DNA from: Arthrobacter echini
GTDB lineage: Bacteria; Actinomycetota; Actinomycetes; Actinomycetales; Micrococcaceae
Reading direction: 5' to 3'
DNA: 64,000 bases
NCBI RefSeq assembly: GCF_004803505.1
Contig: NZ_SSWH01000002.1
Location: forward strand, 219,305 to 283,304
Shown here one piece after another: positions 43,341-54,726 of this stretch. The translations under genes and the position numbers were made by a program. The notes below the pieces were generated by a model that saw nothing but the letters and a program-made list of their open reading frames with translations, did not search any database and had not been told where the DNA came from. The stretch's first letter is position 1, and every line of letters begins with the position of its first letter.

Positions 43341-44546
43341 TCAATGCCCATTGCCCAGTAGCGCCTGCAACGCCGCTGCCGCCATGACCCGGATGCCGCA
43401 CTCGATCGAGCGCTCGTCCGGCGCGTAGTCGCCGCGGTGCAGATCGAACGTCTCCCCTCCGGGAGTGCGCGTCCCGAGCCGCATCATGGCGCCGGGCACC
43501 TGCTGTGTCATCCAGGCGAAGTCCTCACCGCCCATCGACTGCGGCGTCAGCACCACGGCCTTCGCACCCAGCTCGGCGCGCGCAGCGGCCTCGAGCAGGC
43601 CGATCTCCGCCTCCTGGTTCACCACCGGGGGTACACCGCGGATGTGCTCGAGCTTGACCTCGACGCCGAAGGGTGCCGCGATCTCACGCACGGTGCGGTC
43701 GAGCAGCTCACCGGCGGACTCCCAGGCCTCACCGTCCAGGCACCGTAGGGTGCCGGACATGAAGCCCTGGGCGGGGATGGCGTTGGGGGCGGAACCGGCG
43801 TGGATCTGCCCCCACACCATCGAGACGGCGCTGCGCACGTCGATCCGCCGGGACAGCACCGCCGGGACGTTCACGGCGATGGTGGCCAGGGCGAAGACCA
43901 GGTCCTCGGTCAGATGCGGCCGGGAGGTGTGGCCACCGTGGCCCGTCAGCTCCACCCGGATGGTGTCGGACGCCGAGGTGATGGCGCCGATGCGTGTGCC
44001 GACGAGTCCGACGTCGATCCGCGGGTCGCAGTGCAGTGCCAGGATCCGCGGGAGACCGACCAGGACGCCCTGCGCGATCACGTCGAGGGCGCCGCCGGGC
44101 ATCATCTCCTCGGCGGGCTGGAAGATGATCCGCACCGTCCCCGGGAGCGGTTCGGTCGCGTCGAGTTCGGCGAGCACGCGCGCGACGCCGAGCATCACCG
44201 TCGTGTGGATGTCGTGGCCGCACGCATGGGTCACACCCGGCGTCCGGGAGGAGTAGTCCAGGCCCGTCTCCTCGCCGATCGGCAGCGCGTCGATGTCCGC
44301 GCGCAGCCCGAGGACCATGGGGCCGCGGCCGATATCGACGACGACGCCGGTTCCGGCCAGACGCTGCGGAGCCAGCCCTGCCCCCTGGAGCTGTTCCACG
44401 ATGAGCTCAGTGGTCCGCTTCTCCGCGAAGGACAGCTCCGGGTGGCGGTGGAGTTCGCGCCGGATCTCCGTCAGTCCGCCGAGGTGCGGCTCGAGGGCCG
44501 GCCCCACGCGCGAGATCGAGGCGCTGCGGGCGTTGTACGTTTCCAC
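43341..44546 (-). CDS. M20-family amidohydrolase/peptidase
   Basis: A 401-residue metallo-amidohydrolase of the aminoacylase/carboxypeptidase (AbgA, HipO, IAA-amino acid hydrolase) type. Metal motifs: THACGHDIHTTVML near residue 108 and FQPAEEMMPGGALDV near residue 143; the dimerisation domain has TGHGGHTSRPH. It may hydrolyse N-acyl amino acids or dipeptides; the substrate is not set by sequence. The GTG at 44546 follows a TAGGCT box by six bases. AmiB-type M20 genes also neighbour the cdd/deoA/add region in mycobacteria. Confidence 0.92.
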   Translation of the reverse strand: METYNARSASISRVGPALEPHLGGLTEIRRELHRHPELSFAEKRTTELIVEQLQGAGLAPQRLAGTGVVVDIGRGPMVLGLRADIDALPIGEETGLDYSSRTPGVTHACGHDIHTTVMLGVARVLAELDATEPLPGTVRIIFQPAEEMMPGGALDVIAQGVLVGLPRILALHCDPRIDVGLVGTRIGAITSASDTIRVELTGHGGHTSRPHLTEDLVFALATIAVNVPAVLSRRIDVRSAVSMVWGQIHAGSAPNAIPAQGFMSGTLRCLDGEAWESAGELLDRTVREIAAPFGVEVKLEHIRGVPPVVNQEAEIGLLEAAARAELGAKAVVLTPQSMGGEDFAWMTQQVPGAMMRLGTRTPGGETFDLHRGDYAPDERSIECGIRVMAAAALQALLGNGH

Positions 44547-44552
44547 GTGATC

Positions 44553-44558
44553 AGCCTA
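44553..44558 (-). promoter_or_regulatory. -10 box for leaderless M20 gene
   Basis: TAGGCT on the minus strand is six bases before the GTG at 44546. Confidence 0.6.
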
Positions 44559-44633
44559 CCGACCGGTGCCGCGCGCAGATGCACCCGGGCCGCCCACCGT
44601 CGAGGGGAAGTCCGTGAAGTGCAGCTTTCCCGC

Positions 44634-45773
44634 TTACAGGACGTCGGTGTCGCCGCTGGCCCGCAGCCGTTCGACGGCCTTCTTGACCTCCTGCGCGTGC
44701 TCCTTGGTCGTCACGAGCAGCGCGTCGGGAGTGTCCACGATGACGACGTCGTCGATCCCGATCAGCGCGATGACGCGCTTGGTGTCCGAGACCACGATGC
44801 CGGAGGCGTTCTCCGAGAACACCCGGGCGCCCTCGCCCATCACCTTCAGCTCGCTGTTCTCCTCCGCCGGGTTGAGGCGGCCGATGGCGGCGAAGTCCCC
44901 GACGTCGTCCCAGCTGAAGCCACCGGGGATCATGGCGACGTCGCCCGCTGCCGCCGCGGGTTCGGCCACCGCGTAGTCGATCGCGATCTTCGGAAGGGTC
45001 GGCCAGATGCGGCGGGCCACCTGGACCCGCTGCGGGGTGTCCCAGGAGGCGGCGATCTCCAGCAGGCCGGCATGCAGTTCGGGCTCGTTCGCCGCGAGAT
45101 GCCTGAGCATGAGCTCCACCGGTGCCACGAACATCCCGGCGTTCCACGAGTAGTTGCCGCTGTCGATATAGCCGTCGGCCACGGCCTGCGACGGCTTCTC
45201 GACGAACTCGATGACGGCTCGCGCCGTCGGCGCGCCTGCCACGGTCAGCGGGTCTCCGGCACGGATGTAGCCGAAGCCCGTGGAGGGGTGCGTCGGTTCG
45301 ATCCCGATGGTGACGATATATCCCTCCGCCGCCGTGTGGATGGCCTCGCGGACGGCGTCCTGGAACAGCTCCGCGGGCGCGATCACCTGATCCGCGGCGA
45401 ACGAGCCCATGATGATGCCCGGATCCCGCCGGTGCAGGATCGCTGCGGCGAGCCCGATCGCGGCAGCCGAATCCTTCGGTTCCGACTCGAGCACGAGGTC
45501 CGTGTCCTCGATCTCGGGGAGCTGCGCGAGTACCGCGCGCCGATGCACCACTCCCGTCACCACCATGATCCGGCCCTGCGTCAGTGGCAGGAGCCGGTCG
45601 TACGTGGCGCGGATCAGAGTGCTCCCCGAACCGGTGAGGTCGTGCAGGAACTTCGGGGCCGCCGCACGCGAGAGCGGCCACAGCCGCGTGCCGGTGCCAC
45701 CTGCCGGGATGACGCCGTGGAAGCGACCCAGCACACTGTCGGAAGTCCGGGCCGATGCCCTCTCGGTACTCAT
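44634..45773 (-). CDS. Mannose-1-phosphate guanylyltransferase
   Basis: A 379-residue nucleotidyltransferase making GDP-mannose from mannose-1-phosphate and GTP. The signature GVIPAGGTGTRLWPLSR followed by AAAPKFLHDLTG, the GSFAADQVI acidic motif and EFVEKPS are all present. It is the single-domain ManC form, lacking a C-terminal isomerase domain, which fits the separate manA at the left edge. GDP-mannose feeds cell-wall mannolipids and glycans. Divergent from sdhCDAB. Confidence 0.93.
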   Translation of the reverse strand: MSTERASARTSDSVLGRFHGVIPAGGTGTRLWPLSRAAAPKFLHDLTGSGSTLIRATYDRLLPLTQGRIMVVTGVVHRRAVLAQLPEIEDTDLVLESEPKDSAAAIGLAAAILHRRDPGIIMGSFAADQVIAPAELFQDAVREAIHTAAEGYIVTIGIEPTHPSTGFGYIRAGDPLTVAGAPTARAVIEFVEKPSQAVADGYIDSGNYSWNAGMFVAPVELMLRHLAANEPELHAGLLEIAASWDTPQRVQVARRIWPTLPKIAIDYAVAEPAAAAGDVAMIPGGFSWDDVGDFAAIGRLNPAEENSELKVMGEGARVFSENASGIVVSDTKRVIALIGIDDVVIVDTPDALLVTTKEHAQEVKKAVERLRASGDTDVL

Positions 45774-45851
45774 CCTTTCCACGGTAACCGACGCATCCGG
45801 AGCAGGACGCCGCTGCACTCGCCCGCCCATGGCAGCGGGCACCGCGTCCGG

Positions 45852-45913
45852 TGTCTACAAGGTCACAGGTCAGGCGCACCTTCCTTGAGCACCGAATGTC
45901 ACCGGCCTAGATT
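45852..45913 (+). promoter_or_regulatory. sdhCDAB promoter with possible Crp/GlxR half-site
   Basis: TTGAGC (45885-45890), a 17-base spacer and TAGATT (45908-45913) form a good promoter about 85 bases before sdhC. Upstream, 45852-45867 reads TGTCT-N6-TCACA, with one perfect half-site of the Crp/GlxR motif. The leader then carries GGGAGG before the ATG. Confidence 0.55.
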
Positions 45914-45998
45914 ATTGTTGTCCACAGAGTGCTGTCGCACCGGCGTGATCCCTGCGTTCAATGCGCTAACGCCCTCGCGATGCAGGGAGGTCATTTCG

Positions 45999-46382
45999 AT
46001 GTCGAAGACACTGGTACCAGCAGGCACCCTCTACCGTGGCCGGGAAGGTCAGTGGTCCTGGGTGGCGCACCGCATCACGGGGGTGGTCATCTTCTTCTTC
46101 CTCCTCGTGCACGTGCTCGACACCTCCCTGGTGCGCGTCTCGCCCGAGGCGTACGACGCCGTGATCGCCTCCTACAAGAACCCCATCATGGGCCTGGGCG
46201 AGCTGGGGCTCGTCGCAGCCATCGTCTTCCACGCCTTCAACGGGATCCGCGTCATCCTCGTGGACTTCTGGAAGAAGGGTCCGCGCTACCACCGCCAGAT
46301 GCTCTGGAGCGTCGTGGGCCTCTGGGCAGTCGTCATGATCGCCTTCTCGATCCGCCATCTCATGCACGTCTTCGGAGGTTAG
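45999..46382 (+). CDS. sdhC: Succinate dehydrogenase cytochrome b556 subunit
   Basis: A 127-residue membrane anchor with three helices. The start region LYRGREGQWSWVAHRITGVV holds the quinone-site residues, and His78 in IVFHAFNGIRVIL is the likely heme ligand. ATG at 45999 is preceded by GGGAGG eight bases upstream. First gene of sdhCDAB; sdhD follows after five bases. Confidence 0.95.
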   Translation: MSKTLVPAGTLYRGREGQWSWVAHRITGVVIFFFLLVHVLDTSLVRVSPEAYDAVIASYKNPIMGLGELGLVAAIVFHAFNGIRVILVDFWKKGPRYHRQMLWSVVGLWAVVMIAFSIRHLMHVFGG

Positions 46383-46387
46383 GAACC

Positions 46388-46855
46388 ATGGCCACCCCCA
46401 CTATCGAGAGCCCGCGCTCCGGCCGCGTCGCGCCGGGCTATTCACGCTCATCGACCTCTCGCGGCAACTTCGAGATGATCGCGTGGCTGTTCATGCGCCT
46501 GTCCGGCGCCCTCCTCGTCGTCCTGATCTTCACCCACCTCTGGGTCAACCTCATCAGCGGCGACGGCATCAGCGGCGTCGACTTCGGTTTCGTGGCCGGG
46601 AAGTGGGCCAGCACCCTCTGGCGCATCTGGGATCTGACCATGCTGTGGCTGGCCATGCTGCACGGCACGAACGGCATCCGCGTGATCATCAACGACTACG
46701 CGGAGAAGAGCAGCACCCGCATGTGGCTCAAGGGAGTGCTCTATACCGCGACCGCCGTCATCGTGGTCCTGGGGACTCTCGTCATCTTCACCTTCGATCC
46801 CTGCCCGGTGATCGACGGTGTAGCGTCCACCGCCAGCTACTGCCCCGCCGTCTAG
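46388..46855 (+). CDS. sdhD: Succinate dehydrogenase hydrophobic anchor subunit
   Basis: A 155-residue second membrane anchor: a 27-residue polar lead, then three helices. His92 in MLHGTNGIRVIINDY is the likely heme b ligand, paralleling the sdhC motif, consistent with an SdhC/SdhD heterodimer. The start follows TTAGGA at the end of sdhC. The C-terminus CPVIDGVASTASYCPAV carries two cysteines that could pair outside the membrane. Confidence 0.93.
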   Translation: MATPTIESPRSGRVAPGYSRSSTSRGNFEMIAWLFMRLSGALLVVLIFTHLWVNLISGDGISGVDFGFVAGKWASTLWRIWDLTMLWLAMLHGTNGIRVIINDYAEKSSTRMWLKGVLYTATAVIVVLGTLVIFTFDPCPVIDGVASTASYCPAV

Positions 46856-46944
46856 ACCCGGAACACGCCCCCCCGGCACACGTAGTACCCGCGCCTGGCG
46901 CCCGCACCTCAGACACAACGGTTTCAACAGAAAGAGCGACCAGT

Positions 46945-48723
46945 ATGCAGGTCCACAAGTACGACGTCGTCATCGTCGGCGCCGGTGGTGCAGGAATGCG
47001 CGCCGCCATCGAAGCGGGCCAGCGCGCCCACACAGCCGTCCTGACGAAGCTCTATCCCACGAGATCGCACACGGGCGCTGCCCAGGGCGGTATGTGTGCA
47101 GCCCTCGCGAACGTCGAGGAGGACAACTGGGAGTGGCACACGTTCGACACGGTCAAGGGCGGGGACTACCTCGTGGACCAGGATGCCGCCGAGGTCATGG
47201 CGAAGGAGGCCATCGACGCCGTCCTCGACCTCGAGAAGATGGGACTGCCGTTCAACAGGACACCCGAGGGACGCATCGACCAGCGCAGGTTCGGCGGTCA
47301 TACGCGTGACCATGGCAAGGCTCCGGTCCGCCGGTCCTGCTACGCCGCGGACCGCACCGGTCACATGATCCTGCAGACGCTCTACCAGAACTGCGTCAAG
47401 CACAACGTCGAGTTCTACAACGAGTACTACGTGCTCGATCTGCTGATGGTGGACCAGGAGGTCACGGTCGACGGTGAGACGCGCCTCGAGAAGCGGGTCG
47501 CCGGCGTCGTGTCCTACGACCTCGCGTCGGGAGAACTGCATGTCTTCCAGGCCAAGTCGGTCGTCATCGCCTCCGGAGGCGTGGGAAAGGTCTACAAGAC
47601 CACGTCCAATGCGCACACCCTGACCGGCGACGGCATGGGCATCGCGTTCCGGCGGGGTATCCCGCTCGAGGACATGGAGTTCTTCCAGTTCCATCCCACC
47701 GGCCTGGCCGGTCTCGGGATCCTGCTCTCGGAGGCGGCGCGCGGCGAGGGTGCCATCCTGCGCAACTCGGACGGCGAACGGTTCATGGAACGCTACGCGC
47801 CGACCATCAAGGATCTGGCCCCGCGCGACATCGTGGCCCGCTCCATGGCCAACGAGGTACGCGAGGGGCGCGGCGCCGGTCCGAACAAGGATTACGTCCT
47901 GCTCGATCTGACGCACCTCGAACCCGCACACATCGACGCGAAACTCCCCGACATCACGGAGTTCGCCCGCACCTATCTCGGGGTGGAGCCCTACACCGAG
48001 CCCGTCCCGGTCTTCCCCACCGCGCACTATGCGATGGGCGGGATTCCGACCAACATCTCGGCGGAGGTGCTCTCGGACAACGAGACGGTGGTTCCCGGGC
48101 TCTATGCGGCCGGCGAGGTGGCCTGCGTCTCGGTGCACGGTTCCAATCGCCTCGGGACCAATTCGCTCCTGGACATCAACGTGTTCGGCAAGCGTGCCGG
48201 TCTCGCGGCGGCCGAGTACGCGCTGACGGCGGACTTCGTGGAGATTCCCGAGAACCCCACGGCGGAGACCGAGGCACTGCTCGATCGTGCGCGCAGCTCC
48301 GAGGGTGGCGAGCGGGTTGCCGCCATTCGCAAGGAACTCCAGGACATCATGGACGCCAACGTCCAGGTGTTCCGCACGGAGCAGACTCTTCTGGAAGCGC
48401 TGAGCGTCATCGACGGCCTGGAGGAGCGCTACACGCGCATCACGGTCCAGGACAAGGGGAAGAGGTTCAACCTCGATCTGCTCGAAGCCGTGGAACTCGG
48501 CTTCCTGCTCGACATGGCGAAGGTCATGACGGCGGCTGCGCTGCACCGGCAGGAGTCCCGTGGAGGCCACTTCCGCGAGGACTTCCCCGAGCGCGACGAC
48601 GAGAACTTCATGACCCACTCCATGGCCTACAAGGACCCCAGCGCCACACGGACCAGCGGTGTCCGTCTCGAAACCAAACCTGTGATCTTCACCCGATACG
48701 AGCCGATGGAGCGTAAGTACTGA
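46945..48723 (+). CDS. sdhA: Succinate dehydrogenase flavoprotein subunit
   Basis: A 592-residue catalytic subunit oxidising succinate to fumarate. The FAD-binding GAGGAGMRAA is at residues 12-21, and His42 in TRSHTGAAQGGMCAAL is the site of covalent FAD attachment. Substrate-site residues are in FFQFHPTGLAG, RGEGAILRNSDGERFM and VHGSNRLGTNSLLD. Length is normal, and the stop shares one base with the sdhB start (TGATG). Confidence 0.97.
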   Translation: MQVHKYDVVIVGAGGAGMRAAIEAGQRAHTAVLTKLYPTRSHTGAAQGGMCAALANVEEDNWEWHTFDTVKGGDYLVDQDAAEVMAKEAIDAVLDLEKMGLPFNRTPEGRIDQRRFGGHTRDHGKAPVRRSCYAADRTGHMILQTLYQNCVKHNVEFYNEYYVLDLLMVDQEVTVDGETRLEKRVAGVVSYDLASGELHVFQAKSVVIASGGVGKVYKTTSNAHTLTGDGMGIAFRRGIPLEDMEFFQFHPTGLAGLGILLSEAARGEGAILRNSDGERFMERYAPTIKDLAPRDIVARSMANEVREGRGAGPNKDYVLLDLTHLEPAHIDAKLPDITEFARTYLGVEPYTEPVPVFPTAHYAMGGIPTNISAEVLSDNETVVPGLYAAGEVACVSVHGSNRLGTNSLLDINVFGKRAGLAAAEYALTADFVEIPENPTAETEALLDRARSSEGGERVAAIRKELQDIMDANVQVFRTEQTLLEALSVIDGLEERYTRITVQDKGKRFNLDLLEAVELGFLLDMAKVMTAAALHRQESRGGHFREDFPERDDENFMTHSMAYKDPSATRTSGVRLETKPVIFTRYEPMERKY

Positions 48724-49511
48724 TGAGTGCAGAAACCATGGAGAAGGAGCCGGCGTCGAAGGTCGAGCTCGCGCCCGGCGTCGGCGGTGGCGGGGAGATC
48801 CCGACCTTCGATGTCACGCTCAAGGTCCGCCGCTACAACCCGGAGATCTCGGACGAGGCGCACTGGGACGAGTGGAAGCTGACCATGTACGGCACGGACC
48901 GCGTGCTCGATGCCCTCCACAAGGTCAAGTGGGAGCACGACGGTTCGGTGTCCTTCCGCCGGTCCTGCGCGCACGGGGTCTGCGGGTCGGACGCCATGCG
49001 CATCAACGGCCGCAACCGGCTAGCCTGCAAGACCCTGCTGAAGGACCTCGACACGTCCAAGCCCATTCTCGTGGAGCCCATCAAGGGCCTGCCGGTGGAG
49101 AAGGACCTGATCGTGGACATGGAACCGTTCTTCCAGTCCTATCGGGAGATCATGCCGTTCCTGATCAGCAAGGGACACTCGCCCACGAAGGAGCGCCTGC
49201 AGTCCGCCGAGGAACGTGAGCGGTACGACGACACCACGAAGTGCATCCTCTGCGCTGCCTGCACCTCCTCGTGCCCGGTCTTCTGGACCGACGGTCAGTA
49301 CTTCGGGCCGGCGGCGATCGTGAATGCGCACCGGTTCATCTTCGATTCACGCGATGACGCCGGCGACATGCGCCTGGAGATCCTCAACGACAAGGAAGGG
49401 GTCTGGCGCTGCCGCACCACCTTCAACTGCACCGAGGCGTGTCCGCGCGGCATCCAGGTCACCAAGGCCATCTCCGAGGTCAAGCAGGCGATCCTGACCC
49501 GCAAGATCTGA
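48723..49511 (+). CDS. sdhB: Succinate dehydrogenase iron-sulfur subunit
   Basis: A 262-residue electron-transfer subunit with all clusters readable: [2Fe-2S] ligands Cys82, Cys87, Asp90 and Cys102 (SCAHGVCGSD); [4Fe-4S] ligands Cys174, Cys177, Cys180 and Cys240; [3Fe-4S] ligands Cys184, Cys230 and Cys236. An Asp in the fourth [2Fe-2S] position is known from E. coli SdhB. Translationally coupled to sdhA. A terminator hairpin follows. Confidence 0.97.
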   Translation: MSAETMEKEPASKVELAPGVGGGGEIPTFDVTLKVRRYNPEISDEAHWDEWKLTMYGTDRVLDALHKVKWEHDGSVSFRRSCAHGVCGSDAMRINGRNRLACKTLLKDLDTSKPILVEPIKGLPVEKDLIVDMEPFFQSYREIMPFLISKGHSPTKERLQSAEERERYDDTTKCILCAACTSSCPVFWTDGQYFGPAAIVNAHRFIFDSRDDAGDMRLEILNDKEGVWRCRTTFNCTEACPRGIQVTKAISEVKQAILTRKI

Positions 49512-49555
49512 GCGAACAGATCCCACGCACGACGGATGTGCGTCCAGTTCCACTC

Positions 49556-49592
49556 GTCGAAGGGCGGTCCGTTCAGCGGGCCGCCCTTCGAC
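49556..49592. terminator. Terminator hairpin after sdhB
   Basis: GTCGAAGGGCGG (49556-49567) pairs over 12 bases with CCGCCCTTCGAC (49581-49592), between the converging sdhB and YihY genes. Confidence 0.7.
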
Positions 49593-50697
49593 GTGTCGGC
49601 AGGCAGCTGCTGCATCGGCAGGCAGCAGCGGTGATGGCCACCGGCCGTCTCAGCTACGGACCCGCCGGCGGCTCCGCTGCCTGAGGGTGCCGGCTTTCGC
49701 GTGGTGCTCCCGCTGGGCGTCCACCTCGGCGTCGGCCGTCGCGATGGCGCACCACGCGGTGGCCAGCAGGTACACCTGGCTGAGCAGGAAGAACCAGACG
49801 AAGAGCGCGAGGATCACGGCGAAGGAGAACAGGAGCGGGTTGTTGCCGAAACTGCCGAGGATCTGCGCCGAGAAGGTTCTCAGCACTGTGCTGCCGAGGC
49901 CGGCGATGATCGCCCCGCGACGCAGGACAGCCCTGGGCATCTCGATGGCCGACGCCGACCTGAGCAGGATCGCCGCCATGAGCGTGTCCAGCAGGATCAT
50001 CAGCAGGAAGCCCGCGCCCTGCGTCAGGACCTGGGTGACCGCTCCCAGGTCGAGGACCACGAGCAGGGCGTCCAGCGTGTTGTTCGCAATGACGCCGAGT
50101 GCGGTCGTGACCAGCATCACGGCGCCCAGGAGGGCGAGTGTGCCCAGATCCTTGATCCTGAGCAGCACCGGGTTCATGGCCACCGGCCCCAGCGCGAAGA
50201 GCCCGCGCATGGCCTGCCTCATCCCTCCGATCCAGCCCAGGGAGGTCACGAGCATCACGGCAGTGAATACGACGATCGCCCAGCCCAGGCCACTCGTCGC
50301 GTCGAACAGGGTCTGCGGTCTGAGCAGCCCTCCCTCCCCCCGGCCCCTGTCGATCAGGCCGGGAACGGACTGGTCGAGGGCGTCCACCGTGATGGTCCGT
50401 AGGGCCTCGTTGCCCGCGATCACGATACCCACCGTCGCGAAGCCGACCACGAGCAGGGCTGCGATGGCGAAGAAGAGCCGATAGGCGAGCCCTGCCGCCA
50501 TCAACGGACCGCGGCGTTCGACGTACAGCAGCAGTACCCGAACAGGTTCGAGGGTGAAGAAGCGAAAGAGCCCGACGTTCAGCCGGGCGAGAAGGAGTGC
50601 CATGCCGGGAGTATCGGAGCGCCGGAGACGACCGAGCCTGATCTGCGCGTCTATGACCCTGCGCTGGAGATCGGGCAGATTGGCAGGGGACGGCTGA

Positions 50698-53188
<2,491 letters not shown>

Positions 53189-53242
53189 CCGCTCAACCCT
53201 ACTCCCGGGACCGATTCCCGGTCCTTCGTGAGCCACCGCTGA

Positions 53243-53758
53243 TCAGTCGACAACGGTGCCCTCCACGGGTCCCTCGCCGGAGTTCTTCATCATGGAACGG
53301 GCGTTGTGCGAGGTGATCTCGATGGTCTCGAGCGCACGCTCCACCATGCCCTCGTCCTTCCCGAGATACTCCCGGACCACGCCCACCTGCACCTGCACGA
53401 TCTTGAAGCTGTGCTCGAGCTTCAGGTCCCGTGCGCGGTCCGCGGCCATCGGAGTCTGCCCGTCCGTCCCGCTCGTGCCGGTCCCGCCGAAGCCGGTGGC
53501 GCCCTGCAGCCGGGCCGCGGCCTTGCGTGCTGCGGAACGAAGAGTGAACACGACGAAGCTGAACACCAGGAGCCAGCCGAGGGAGATGATCACCACCAGC
53601 CAGCCGATGACGTCGTTCTGGTTCGCCGCGAAGACCACGGCGACCAGGAAGACCACCACCATGACGGCGACCCCGGCGCTGCCCATGCGCATGCTCATGC
53701 CCCGGCCAGCCGGCCGCCCGTTGCTTCCTAGTGACTGCATCTGCCCATTCTCCCGCAT
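53243..53758 (-). CDS. Small two-helix membrane protein, unknown function
   Basis: No named domain recognised. From the ATG at 53758 the 171-residue protein has a short polar N-terminus, two adjacent helices (AGVAVMVVVFLVAVVFAA and GWLVVIISLGWLLVFSFVV) and a soluble cytoplasmic tail with Gly-rich linker and a helical segment (DLKLEHSFKIVQVQVGVVRE). An ATG at 53740 with GGGAG nine bases upstream is an equally good start. The regular codon pattern and ribosome sites support a real gene. Confidence 0.7.
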   Translation of the reverse strand: MRENGQMQSLGSNGRPAGRGMSMRMGSAGVAVMVVVFLVAVVFAANQNDVIGWLVVIISLGWLLVFSFVVFTLRSAARKAAARLQGATGFGGTGTSGTDGQTPMAADRARDLKLEHSFKIVQVQVGVVREYLGKDEGMVERALETIEITSHNARSMMKNSGEGPVEGTVVD

Positions 53759-53910
53759 GCCTCCTCCTGCTCCGCCTGCTTCCACCGCGGGCGAACTGTC
53801 AGTGTTCTCCAACTTTTCTCCCAGTGTTCCCAATCCGTGACGGTCCTCACCCCGAACTACCTCCGTGCGTGCCCCACGGTGCGCCGCATTCGCACTACGG
53901 AGGACAAATC

Positions 53911-54684
53911 ATGAACAAGAAAATGCGTTTCCTCGCAGTACCAGCCCTGGCACTCGGCGCCGTCGCCATGGCCGGTTCGCCCGCCCTGGCAGCAGATGGC
54001 ACCTACTCCTCGACGCTGGGTCAGCTCAACGGGACCACCGGCACCGGCACGGTCACCGTCGACGTCGCCGGTGACCAGGCCACGGTCAACCTGCAGGTCT
54101 CGGGCCTGGCGGAGACCTTCATGGATGGACCCTACCCTCACGTCCAGCACGTCCACGGCAACGCCATGGGCACCTGTCCGGTCCCGGCCGATGACGCCGA
54201 CGGCAACGGCATCATCAGCACCACCGAGGCTGCCGGCCGCTACGGCGACATCCTCACCACGCTGAGCACGTCCGGCGACACGACTCCGGCCGCAGCCCTG
54301 AATCTCGAGCTCGGCGGCCAGGGTGGCTCGTACACCATCGAGCGCACCATCACCATCGACGAGGCCCAGCAGAAGTCGCTGGAGGAGGGCACCTCGGTCG
54401 TCGTCGTGCACGGTCTGGATCCGGCAACCGCCGGTGTGTCCGAGGACGTCTTCAACTCGCCCAGCGACCTGGATCCCGAGCTTCCCCTGGGAGCCACCTC
54501 GCCCGCGCTGTGTGGCACGCTCGTGATGGACCAGATGGCAGCCATGCCCGAGGGTGGAGCCGACACCGGTGTGGCCACCGAGTCCTCCTCCACGGGCATG
54601 ATCGCCCTCGGCGGTGGCCTCGTCCTGGCGGCAGCAGCAGGCGGAACCTACGCGGTGCGTCGTCGTGCGGCACACAACGCATAG
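53911..54684 (+). CDS. Secreted CHRD-domain protein with sorting-signal-like C-terminus
   Basis: A 257-residue exported protein: signal peptide ending near Ala27 (SPALA-ADG), a CHRD-type beta domain with the histidine cluster HVQHVHG (residues 77-83), and an EF-hand-like calcium loop (Asp95, Asp97, Asn99, Glu106). The tail, residues 212-257, has MPEGGADTG, a hydrophobic helix and RRRAAHNA. This is the layout of a cell-wall sorting signal but lacks LPXTG. The next gene is a sortase, 42 bases downstream. GGAGGA precedes the ATG. Confidence 0.85.
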   Translation: MNKKMRFLAVPALALGAVAMAGSPALAADGTYSSTLGQLNGTTGTGTVTVDVAGDQATVNLQVSGLAETFMDGPYPHVQHVHGNAMGTCPVPADDADGNGIISTTEAAGRYGDILTTLSTSGDTTPAAALNLELGGQGGSYTIERTITIDEAQQKSLEEGTSVVVVHGLDPATAGVSEDVFNSPSDLDPELPLGATSPALCGTLVMDQMAAMPEGGADTGVATESSSTGMIALGGGLVLAAAAGGTYAVRRRAAHNA

Positions 54685-54712
54685 TCCGGATGTCCCGCAC
54701 TGCTCGGTGAAG

Positions 54713-54718
54713 TAGAAT
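54713..54718 (+). promoter_or_regulatory. -10 box for the sortase gene
   Basis: TAGAAT ends eight bases before the sortase ATG at 54727, implying its own leaderless or near-leaderless promoter in the 42-base gap after the CHRD gene. Confidence 0.5.
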
Positions 54719-54726
54719 CTCTCACC

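Noticed and set aside
43800-46382. Plus-strand open frame of about 860 codons ending in sdhC
   Set aside because: Only the last 127 codons are sdhC; the rest is antisense to the M20 and guanylyltransferase genes. The ribosome site at 45985-45990 fixes the sdhC start.
46483-48723. Extended sdhA reading frame beginning inside sdhD
   Set aside because: The extra 150 codons are an out-of-frame shadow of sdhD; the conserved SdhA N-terminus starts at 46945.
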